DNA from: Candidatus Stahliibacteriota bacterium
GTDB taxonomy: Bacteria > Hydrothermota > Tepidihabitantia > B3-TA06
NCBI GenBank assembly: GCA_030592225.1
Contig: JAUVJT010000118.1
Coordinates: forward strand, 1-6,755
Direction: 5' to 3'
Length of the DNA stretch: 6,755 nt
Under the pieces are notes generated by a model. The model ran no database searches, was not told the DNA's origin, and was given only the letters and a program-made list of their open reading frames with translations. Positions 1 to 5,394 of this stretch are shown in pieces (position 1 is the first letter of the stretch; each line of letters starts with the position of its first letter). The translations under genes and the position numbers were made by a program.

Positions 1-1207
1 CACGTCTCGCGTAATTCGTTACGTTGGATTGGTGATTATCTTTATCGCTTTTTCCCTGGCAGCGGTTATTCTGGGAGCAAGGGTAGCCATAAAGCACGAC
101 CAGGTCGCGACATCGAACGAGATGGGAGTAAGCGGGCGCTGGGGCGGCGCAATGAGCCAGTCCCCGCCGCTGGTCACCTACCTTTTCGAGCCGGCGATCT
201 ACGACAAAGAGGGCAACATCGTTAAGTACGAGGTGGTGCAGCGCAAAATGCCCGCCTCCGATATCAACGTAGAGCTTGCGTTATCCTACCGGCAGCGAGG
301 GCAAATGGAATTTCCGGGCTATGAGGTTGGCTTCGAGGCCGCCTACGTCGTGGAAAACCCGTTTGATGAAACCCTTCCCGTCAGTTTCAATTTTCCCATT
401 CCCCAGCATTCAGGACTTCTCAAGGATTTCATCATCACGGTAGACGGCGAGGTATACAAGGGCGATCAGGATTTCTCTAACGGGGTGGACTGGAAGACGG
501 CCATGGCTCCGGGCGACGTCCATACCATCCATATCACTTACACCAGCCGGGGGATGGGCAACTGGTCTTACGGCCTGAGCGACTACCAGGGCGATATCTC
601 CCATTTTAATCTCAACCTGACAAGCAACTTTGCCGATATTGACTACCCCGAAGGATCTATGGTGCCCACGGTGATGGAGATTGATGAAGATGCGGATAAG
701 GCCGAGCTTGTGTGGAAATTCACCAATCTGGTTTCCGGCCAGAACATCGGGGTCAGCATCCCCGAACCCCTGGACGTTGGCGAGGCTACCGCACGCATCC
801 TTTTGTTCGTTCCCCTCGCCCTGATTTTCTTCCTCGGCCTGATCCTCCTTCTCACCGGCATCAAGGACAAGCCCATTCATCCCATGCACTACCTGTTCAT
901 AACCGGCGGATTCTTCGTGTTCCACATCCTTATGAGCTACCTGGTGACGCTTACCCCGCTGGTATGGGCGTTCGTTATCTCCATGGGTGTATCGTGTTTG
1001 ATGACAATTGGTTACGCCGCGCTCATCCGTAAAGGCTGGGTGGTGGTGTTTGCGTCCGTTCTGGGGATCGTGCTGTTCCAGCTCGGCTTCAGCCTTGCCC
1101 AGTTTTTCCCTCAGGTACGCGGTCTCATTCTTGCGCTCATAATCATCGCCGGACTCGGCCTGGCCATGGGGTTTACCGCCCGGGTGGACTGGAAAGGTAA
1201 ACTATAA
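1..1207 (+). CDS. CreD-like multi-pass inner-membrane protein, 5' end outside the window
   Basis: The frame is open from the first bases of the window. A TTG at 29 gives 392 residues, but codons upstream of it (reading TSRVIRYVG) complete a basic n-region and membrane helix, so the real start is probably to the left. Counted from the TTG, a first helix (about 1-18) is followed by an extracytoplasmic domain of about 235 residues predicted to be rich in beta strands, then five hydrophobic segments at about 256-277, 286-307, 312-333, 336-357 and 364-384. The helix bundle, the HPMHYLF stretch at 284-290 and the C-terminal ARVDW at 384-388 resemble the inner-membrane protein CreD (family of E. coli CreD, whose exact biochemical role is not settled). 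The match is from memory of the family's pattern; the N-terminal domain is less convincing. No creB/creC-type regulators are visible. The stop TAA is followed by a shared terminator. Confidence 0.7.
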   Translation, partial: TSRVIRYVGLVIIFIAFSLAAVILGARVAIKHDQVATSNEMGVSGRWGGAMSQSPPLVTYLFEPAIYDKEGNIVKYEVVQRKMPASDINVELALSYRQRGQMEFPGYEVGFEAAYVVENPFDETLPVSFNFPIPQHSGLLKDFIITVDGEVYKGDQDFSNGVDWKTAMAPGDVHTIHITYTSRGMGNWSYGLSDYQGDISHFNLNLTSNFADIDYPEGSMVPTVMEIDEDADKAELVWKFTNLVSGQNIGVSIPEPLDVGEATARILLFVPLALIFFLGLILLLTGIKDKPIHPMHYLFITGGFFVFHILMSYLVTLTPLVWAFVISMGVSCLMTIGYAALIRKGWVVVFASVLGIVLFQLGFSLAQFFPQVRGLILALIIIAGLGLAMGFTARVDWKGKL

Positions 1208-1259
1208 CCCGTAACACTCCATAACACCCCCGATCCGGAAAGGCCGCAGGATAAAAAGC

Positions 1260-1285
1260 AGACAAGGGGCTTAAGCCCCTTGTCT
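1260..1285. terminator. Bidirectional intrinsic terminator
   Basis: This is a perfect 26-nt palindrome (arm AGACAAGGGGC, centre TTAA) in the gap between two convergent genes. On the plus strand it is followed by TTTAATT. On the minus strand it runs into a T-rich stretch (complement of AAAAA at 1253-1257, a few bases past the stem). The GC-rich base of the stem and the convergent placement indicate that one hairpin ends both the membrane-protein and the lipoprotein transcripts. The U-tracts are short, so efficiency is uncertain. Confidence 0.8.
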
Positions 1286-1310
1286 TTAATTCCCGAAAAC
1301 ATCGTCGGAT

Positions 1311-1997
1311 TTACTGGAAATCGTAGCTCGTCATCTCCGATGCGCCCTCGATGGCAACGTCAAGCGGTACCACCAGGGTATACACCGTCTCAAAATCGGT
1401 GGTCATCTTCACCAAACCGATTCCTTCGGTGCGCCACTGGGTTGCCGCAGAATCTACGCTGTAGTCGGGGAGATCGATCTCAACCACAACACAGTTAAAG
1501 GTGCCCGCCTCGACCGTTATCGTCTCAGTGCCGATGACCTCGAAGTTGGCAGGCAGCTCGGTGGGAAACTCAGGTATCTTAAACGGCAGAGTCAGATTCC
1601 CATCCCATTTGACGCCGACCGCCAGATTGTTGGGTTCAACCGATTGAGGTTCTTCGTCGTCTTTTAAGGAATAAACGTAGACCGAATCCTCAGTAACATG
1701 ATAGTAACTGATTGAGGTCAGGGTTGAGTCGGTCTGCACTATACTTGTTACCGGCCATACCAGCTTGCCGTCTTCTCTTTCTACAAATGTACCAACCTCG
1801 TTGTTGGTTGTCGATGTTCCTGAACCCGAGTAGATTAATGATTCGCCACGGTACACCTCGTAGGAGTAACTTTCTTCACTGGTCCAGGTGTTGCCCTGAG
1901 CAAACGGCCAGAACTTGGCTTCTATTGGTTCTTCCGCCTTCTTGCAGGCAAGTAAGATAAGCGCCAGGGTTGCGATTACGAAAAGGGCTTTCTTCAT
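1311..1997 (-). CDS. Lipoprotein with C-terminal 'EAGTF' module
   Basis: The 228-residue product starts with a lipoprotein signal peptide: MKK, a hydrophobic core, and the lipobox L15-L16-A17-C18. Lipid attachment at C18 and an envelope location are therefore expected. The mature part opens with WPFAQGNTWT (30-39), an aromatic/Gly pattern often seen at the start of small secreted bacterial proteins. Predicted beta strands follow, then VEAGTF (162-167), W188 and GIGLV (192-196). This order (AG-[TD]-F, Trp, G-x-V) is typical of secreted beta-barrel-like proteins of unknown function such as those grouped with DUF3108, though I cannot confirm family membership. The start is fixed by AAGGAGGA three bases upstream of ATG. 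It is divergently transcribed from the next lipoprotein, which has the same motif order. Function unknown. Confidence 0.88.
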   Translation of the reverse strand: MKKALFVIATLALILLACKKAEEPIEAKFWPFAQGNTWTSEESYSYEVYRGESLIYSGSGTSTTNNEVGTFVEREDGKLVWPVTSIVQTDSTLTSISYYHVTEDSVYVYSLKDDEEPQSVEPNNLAVGVKWDGNLTLPFKIPEFPTELPANFEVIGTETITVEAGTFNCVVVEIDLPDYSVDSAATQWRTEGIGLVKMTTDFETVYTLVVPLDVAIEGASEMTSYDFQ

Positions 1998-2000
1998 TAT

Positions 2001-2008
2001 TCCTCCTT
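2001..2008 (-). promoter_or_regulatory. Ribosome binding site of the 1311-1997 lipoprotein
   Basis: On the minus strand AAGGAGGA precedes the ATG by three bases. This is a near-full match to the anti-Shine-Dalgarno sequence, though the spacing is short. It fixes the start at 1997. Confidence 0.8.
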
Positions 2009-2035
2009 GGGGAATTATATCCCTCAGTTAAGATA

Positions 2036-2063
2036 AGCATAAGATCAATATCCAACTTGTCAA
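2036..2063 (-). promoter_or_regulatory. Sigma-70-type promoter of the minus-strand lipoprotein
   Basis: On the minus strand TTGACA (2063-2058) is followed after 16 bases by TATGCT (2041-2036), a 6/6 and 4/6 match. The predicted start near 2030 leaves a short leader before the ribosome binding site. The -35 box faces the divergent -35 box across four C residues. Confidence 0.6.
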
Positions 2064-2067
2064 CCCC

Positions 2068-2095
2068 TTGACATTTATGTTTTTCTCACTAAAGT
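2068..2095 (+). promoter_or_regulatory. Sigma-70-type promoter of the plus-strand lipoprotein
   Basis: TTGACA (2068-2073), a 16-base spacer and TAAAGT (2090-2095), a weak 4/6 match for the -10 box. It lies immediately upstream of the AAAAGGAGG ribosome binding site of the gene at 2127. The -35 box is convincing; the -10 box is only a candidate, and the leader would be very short. Confidence 0.45.
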
Positions 2096-2126
2096 CAAGG
2101 TCAAGGAAAAGGAGGATCGAAATAAT

Positions 2127-2768
2127 ATGAAGATGTGGCGAACACTACTAATTATAGCTGCAGTGACAATACTCTTTGCCAACTGCGATAAGGCCGGTTA
2201 CGCCGACCCTGAGTGGAAGGTGGGTGACTGGGTATCCTACCAGGTTTCAGGTGGAAGCCTTGAGGCATATACGCTTCGTTACGCCATCACAGGTATAGAT
2301 ACCCTTGGCGGCGAAGCCTATTACTGGCTCGAGATGATAGGTTCGAGCGGCGAGAGCCGGTTCATCTACAAGATGCTTGTGCCTTACGGCTACCGCGGCG
2401 TTGCCGAGCGGATGATTATCAAGGTTGGTTCCCAACCCGCGCTGGCGATGCCCGATTTCGAGGGACTTAACGAGGAACCGCCCGGCGAAAACAGGCCCTA
2501 TCTTTATCTGGCCGCAGAGATTGATTCGGCGAAGATTGGAGTAGAAAAGCTTAGCGTCCCGGCGGGTGATTTCAAGGCAATTCACGCCAAGATCAAAGGC
2601 CCCAAGGGTCGCGAGAACGAAATTTGGGTCAGCTCAGAGGTTCCCATATTCGGAATTGTCGCCTTGAACACAACTACCGAAAAAATGAAGCTTACAGATA
2701 AGGGGACCGATGCTAAGACCGCAATAACTGAAGAACCGCAGAAGATTGATCCAACGATCTTTGAATAA
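2127..2768 (+). CDS. Lipoprotein with 'PAGDF' module
   Basis: The 213-residue product has a hydrophobic N-terminus ending in F17-A18-N19-C20, a plausible but atypical lipobox because Asn precedes the Cys. Residues 30-38 (WKVGDWVSY) are an opening strand pattern, followed by predicted beta strands with VPAGDF at 144-149, W167 and PIFGIV at 173-178. This matches the motif order of the divergent lipoprotein, so the two appear to share a domain despite low overall identity. The C-terminal 30 residues are polar. The start is supported by AAAAGGAGG at 2107-2115, 11 bases before ATG, a slightly long spacing. The TAA stop ends exactly where the antisense tRNA begins. It is probably cotranscribed with the Roadblock gene, since I see no convincing promoter in between. 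Function unknown. Confidence 0.87.
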   Translation: MKMWRTLLIIAAVTILFANCDKAGYADPEWKVGDWVSYQVSGGSLEAYTLRYAITGIDTLGGEAYYWLEMIGSSGESRFIYKMLVPYGYRGVAERMIIKVGSQPALAMPDFEGLNEEPPGENRPYLYLAAEIDSAKIGVEKLSVPAGDFKAIHAKIKGPKGRENEIWVSSEVPIFGIVALNTTTEKMKLTDKGTDAKTAITEEPQKIDPTIFE

Positions 2769-2842
2769 TGGGCAATAGAGGACTTGAACCTCTGACCTCT
2801 GGTATGTGAGACCAGCGCTCTAACCAACTGAGCTAATCGCCC
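2769..2842 (-). tRNA. tRNA-Val (anticodon CAC)
   Basis: The minus strand folds as a complete 74-nt cloverleaf. The acceptor stem is GGGCGAT paired with ATTGCCC (one G-U) plus discriminator A. The D arm is GCTC/GAGC with an AGTTGGTTA loop, the anticodon stem is CTGGT/ACCAG around loop CTCACAT, and the T arm is AGAGG/CCTCT with loop TTCAAGT. The anticodon CAC (2808-2806) reads the valine codon GTG. CCA is not encoded (the next minus-strand bases are TTA), so it must be added by a nucleotidyltransferase. The gene is antisense to its neighbours: its 3' end touches the stop codon of the lipoprotein gene and its 5' end is 14 nt from the Roadblock start codon. Confidence 0.97.
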
Positions 2843-2851
2843 GGAGAAAGG

Positions 2852-2879
2852 AGTATATGGAAGAGAAATCGGAAGTCAA
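2852..2879 (-). promoter_or_regulatory. Promoter of tRNA-Val, inside the Roadblock coding start
   Basis: On the minus strand TTGACT (2879-2874), a 16-base spacer and TATACT (2857-2852) are 5/6 matches to both consensus boxes. Transcription would start near 2845, two to four bases before the mature tRNA 5' end. The -10 box overlaps the Roadblock ribosome binding site and the first base of its ATG, and the -35 box lies within its codons 6-8. Confidence 0.7.
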
Positions 2880-3261
2880 GGAAGCCTCCGACCAGACCTT
2901 GAGCGAAGCCTTGAATAGTGAGTTGGACGTGCTGAAGTCTGAATATCCGGAGATTTCATCGGCGGCCATAATTTCCTCAGATGGATTGCTTATGGCGGTT
3001 CGGCCCGCGGGGGCAGCCGATGATAAGGTGGCGGCGATGAGCGCCTTTCTGCTCAACTCGGCCAACAAGAGCGCATCGAGCCTGGGGTGGTCAGGGCTTG
3101 GCTACGTCATGGTAAACCATCCGGACGGCTACCTGTTGGTGGCCGATGCGGGCAAGGCCACAATAACACTCTCAACCTCCCCCAGGGCCAAGCTGGGGCT
3201 TCTGCTTTACGATCTAAAAGCATCCGCCAAGCGGCTGAAGGAAAGGCTGGATGGCGACTGA
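2857..3261 (+). CDS. Roadblock/LC7 domain protein
   Basis: A 134-residue cytoplasmic protein with no signal peptide. After an acidic N-terminal tail (1-19), residues 20-130 follow the Roadblock/LC7 pattern: a long first helix, the strand-turn SSAAIISSDGLLMAV (34-48), a second helix rich in Ala/Ser (54-77), the paired strands YVMVNHPDGYLLVADAG (83-99) and ATITLST (101-107), and a C-terminal helix. Family members such as MglB homodimerise and often regulate a small Ras-like GTPase; no such GTPase gene is visible here, so the partner is unknown. The ATG is preceded by AAAGGAG with only three bases between, or GGAG ten bases upstream. The start region also holds the antisense tRNA promoter. It is followed after 50 bases by the next lipoprotein gene, probably in the same transcript. 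Confidence 0.9.
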   Translation: MEEKSEVKEASDQTLSEALNSELDVLKSEYPEISSAAIISSDGLLMAVRPAGAADDKVAAMSAFLLNSANKSASSLGWSGLGYVMVNHPDGYLLVADAGKATITLSTSPRAKLGLLLYDLKASAKRLKERLDGD

Positions 3262-3311
3262 GCAAAACGGCAGTCGTTGTAACCGTTGATATCCGCAGCA
3301 GATAAAGCCGT

Positions 3312-4115
3312 ATGTTTAATTTTCCATACTCGCGTGTAAGAGGAGTGTTGCGGCTTTCCGGAAGCATTACCCTTCTGCTGGCGATAATTCTTGCCACCGG
3401 CTGCAAATCCAGGCCGCAGGATACCCAGGCAGCCGCGGACTCGTCCCATGTAGTTAAAAAAGTTACGCTGGACAGCCGGGTTGTAGCGCGTCTTGCGGTA
3501 AAGGGAATAGTTCCCGAGCACGTTCTTTTCCACGTTTCTTCCCCTGACTCAAGGTACGTGGCTGTGATACTCGATTCGGTGGTGCGTTTCGGGCCGGGTG
3601 ATGAGATGTGGATAGATGAACTGCCATCCAACTGGTACGGTGTGCGTAATCGCACCATCCTCTATCTTTACGATCCTTCGGCAGATACCCTGCACGGGTT
3701 GGCCCAATGTGAGGAGGTTGTGAATTTCTATGATGCCGAAACTTTCAAGCCGGTTCAGCCCGAGCGCAAGGAGGACTTCAAAAAGGTTCTGTGGTCGCAG
3801 GATTCTAAGAGGTTGCTTCTGCTCAAGGATCGCACCTCAGATGCGCTAGCCGATCAGGATGCGTTGATCTTCACCCTTGGAGAGGACGAGCCGTCATTCC
3901 TCGACCTTTTCGGGGTGTGGCGACAGCTTATGAAGGCCTATCCCGGGGCCAGGGGTACGCAGGTTGAGATTATTTCCTGGGTGAGCGATTCCGCTATAAA
4001 GATTATCTTTTCGATCAGAGGGATGCCCACAGCTCCCCGGCATGAGTTTATCTTTGATGTCCGGACCGGCAAACCGGTATCCACAGGGAGATTTCGGCCA
4101 CCTGAGCCTGCTTGA
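3312..4115 (+). CDS. Lipoprotein with propeller-like strand repeats
   Basis: From the ATG the product is 267 residues, with a basic n-region, a hydrophobic core and a lipobox-like L27-A28-T29-G30-C31, so a lipid-anchored envelope protein is likely. Three stretches look alike: SSPDSRYVAVI (76-86), LWSQDSKRLLLLK (160-172) and ISWVSDSAIKIIF (221-233). Each is followed by another predicted strand region (ILYLYDPSADTLHGL at 116-130, ALIFTLGE at 184-191, FIFDVRTGKPV at 246-256). This resembles blades of TolB/WD40-like propellers, but three blades are too few for a closed propeller. The start is uncertain: ATG 3312 lacks a ribosome binding site, whereas TTG 3348 follows AAGAGGAG and would give a compact signal peptide. 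Function unknown. Confidence 0.82.
   Translation: MFNFPYSRVRGVLRLSGSITLLLAIILATGCKSRPQDTQAAADSSHVVKKVTLDSRVVARLAVKGIVPEHVLFHVSSPDSRYVAVILDSVVRFGPGDEMWIDELPSNWYGVRNRTILYLYDPSADTLHGLAQCEEVVNFYDAETFKPVQPERKEDFKKVLWSQDSKRLLLLKDRTSDALADQDALIFTLGEDEPSFLDLFGVWRQLMKAYPGARGTQVEIISWVSDSAIKIIFSIRGMPTAPRHEFIFDVRTGKPVSTGRFRPPEPA
3338..3345 (+). promoter_or_regulatory. Shine-Dalgarno-like AAGAGGAG that questions the start of the 3312 gene
   Basis: AAGAGGAG lies inside the annotated coding region, two bases before an in-frame TTG (3348). The alternative protein would begin MRLSGSITLLL and reach the lipobox Cys at residue 19, the usual length for a lipoprotein signal. The spacing is very short, so neither start is certain. 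Confidence 0.3.
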
Positions 4116-4141
4116 CAATCCGCAAAAATTAATCTTATATA
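4112..4141 (+). promoter_or_regulatory. Promoter of the FN3-like lipoprotein, overlapping the previous stop codon
   Basis: TTGACA (4112-4117) is followed after 18 bases by TATATA (4136-4141), within an AT-rich stretch that also offers TATAAA at 4138-4143 with poorer spacing. The TGA stop of the preceding gene is part of the -35 box. No terminator separates the two genes, so readthrough from upstream is also possible. Confidence 0.55.
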
Positions 4142-4163
4142 AATGCCTAGGTAGGAGGTCGAT

Positions 4164-5285
4164 ATGAAAAGGCTGAGCCTTATAATGCTAATGGGGGTGA
4201 TACTTCTTTCGTGCCAGCGAGAGGAAGAGGGGGTTGAGTCAATACTCTATTCCCCTATGGAGAGAACAGCAGTATATCATCCAACCTTTGTATGGGAGTC
4301 TGTCGGAGATATGTACCATCTACAAGTTTCTGCGGATTCGTTATTTTCTTCTGCCGTGATCAACGAAGAGAACTTGACGGATACCGCCTTTACCCCGGAA
4401 GATACCCTCCAGGAAGCCCGCTATTACTGGCGTGTGAGAGCCAAGAAAGATACATGGGGAGAGTGGTCAAACGTAGGTAGCTTTTTCGTGGTGGTGTCTC
4501 CGCCTGGTCTTATCTTCCCCCCGGATGCCGATACCGTCAAGTTCCCCACCCTTGTCTGGAATGCGACCGAAGGTGCGGATAACTATCATCTCTACGTGTA
4601 TCAGGGTGATATCGCCGCAGGTGTGAGTATCCTCGACACAATTCTTCCTGACACATCCTATACAATCACAGACACCCTCGATCCTGCCACTTACCGTTGG
4701 ATGGTAGAAGTTGATGGAGTTTGGTCTGATACCTTCCGGTTCGTAACCTACACTCTGGCCGAGACGTTTTTCCCTGTTGGACCTGACTACATATGGGAGT
4801 ATAAGGAGACATACTATTCATGGGGATGGTTCGGAGATTCGCGCGACACAACCTACTATTCAATTGAGGTTAAGGAGTTTATTTGGGAAGGAGATAGCCT
4901 TTACGTGGAGCTAAGTCGTCGCCATTATTTTACGGGCGATATCTATATCTACAGAAACGATACTGTCTTTTTCTATGATGATGGTCGTTTGATGAGCCTT
5001 AGCTTGATGCCTTACGATGGGGAGCCGATGTACGATCATGCCTTTGGTCAGGAGCGTCCAGATCTTCATGCTGATAAAAATACCGATAGTACGTTTATGT
5101 GGGGATGGGGTTGGGGGGAATTACCGTATCAAGATGGGTGGCGGTACGAGTATTGGCAAAAAGGTAAGGGTATGTATTTGTATGACGAAGGGGAAGATTG
5201 GCACCCAAATGATCCGGACGGAGACCCTCGTGTTGGTGCTTGGTCGCGCAGAAGAACTCTCATTAACCTCGACAAGGGGGATTAG
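4164..5285 (+). CDS. Lipoprotein with two FN3-like modules and an aromatic C-terminal domain
   Basis: The 373-residue product begins with a clear lipoprotein signal (L14-L15-S16-C17) and a polar, acidic linker. Two similar modules follow. Module 1 (about 28-109) has PTFVW at 40-44, YHLQV at 51-55, YYWRVRA at 87-93 and a final strand FFVV. Module 2 (about 115-196) has PTLVW at 128-132, YHLYV at 141-145, YRWMVEV at 177-183 and FRFV. This is the strand order of fibronectin type III-like domains in bacterial surface proteins. From about 200 a separate domain starts with FFPVGPDYIWEY and is very rich in Trp, Tyr, Gly and Asp, including WGWGWG at 313-318. AGGAGG at 4153-4158 supports the ATG. The modules suggest protein or carbohydrate contacts outside the cytoplasm; the ligand is unknown. 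Confidence 0.88.
   Translation: MKRLSLIMLMGVILLSCQREEEGVESILYSPMERTAVYHPTFVWESVGDMYHLQVSADSLFSSAVINEENLTDTAFTPEDTLQEARYYWRVRAKKDTWGEWSNVGSFFVVVSPPGLIFPPDADTVKFPTLVWNATEGADNYHLYVYQGDIAAGVSILDTILPDTSYTITDTLDPATYRWMVEVDGVWSDTFRFVTYTLAETFFPVGPDYIWEYKETYYSWGWFGDSRDTTYYSIEVKEFIWEGDSLYVELSRRHYFTGDIYIYRNDTVFFYDDGRLMSLSLMPYDGEPMYDHAFGQERPDLHADKNTDSTFMWGWGWGELPYQDGWRYEYWQKGKGMYLYDEGEDWHPNDPDGDPRVGAWSRRRTLINLDKGD
4245..4751 (+). repeat. Two tandem FN3-like modules (coding repeat)
   Basis: Module 1 (4245-4490) and module 2 (4506-4751) encode about 82 residues each with aligned anchors: PT[FL]VW, YHL[QY]V, a TDT[AL] or DTSY turn, Y[YR]W and a closing F-[RF]-V strand. Similarity is at the protein level; the DNA is diverged, so the duplication is old. 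Confidence 0.65.
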
Positions 5286-5321
5286 AAGCGTCGAGTAGAT
5301 CAGAAATTCAACCCACATACC

Positions 5322-5349
5322 TTGACATCGGTGATTTTCAGCATATCTT
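5322..5349 (+). promoter_or_regulatory. Promoter of the duplicated-domain gene
   Basis: TTGACA (5322-5327), a 16-base spacer and TATCTT (5344-5349) match consensus 6/6 and 4/6. A leader of about 40 bases with no obvious structure runs to the GTG start at 5395. The preceding 36 bases after the FN3-like lipoprotein hold no visible terminator. Confidence 0.55.
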
Positions 5350-5384
5350 AAGGTAGATTGTCGGTGCAGTGTTAGGTTCAGACT

Positions 5385-5389
5385 AGGAG
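5385..5389 (+). promoter_or_regulatory. Ribosome binding site that selects the GTG start at 5395
   Basis: AGGAG with five bases to GTG is well spaced. The encoded N-terminus (NEYVDRLQAKLSAE) continues straight into the conserved first repeat. Confidence 0.65.
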
Positions 5390-5394
5390 TATTT

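Noticed and set aside
410..925. Long antisense open frame across the membrane-protein gene
   Set aside because: It lies wholly opposite a convincing membrane protein, lacks a ribosome binding site and its product has no recognisable pattern; it is a shadow of the codon bias on the other strand.
3251..3289. Twelve-codon ATG frame overlapping the end of the Roadblock gene
   Set aside because: It has no ribosome binding site, no hydrophobic or motif content, and it stops before the next gene.
3304..3357. Inverted repeat AAAGCCG/CGGCTTT around the start of the 3312 gene
   Set aside because: Seven-base arms 40 bases apart are expected by chance, and no T-run or conserved loop accompanies them.
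3107..3658. Antisense open frame spanning the Roadblock and next lipoprotein genes
   Set aside because: It overlaps two well-supported sense genes, and its translation is Arg/Ser-rich without motifs.
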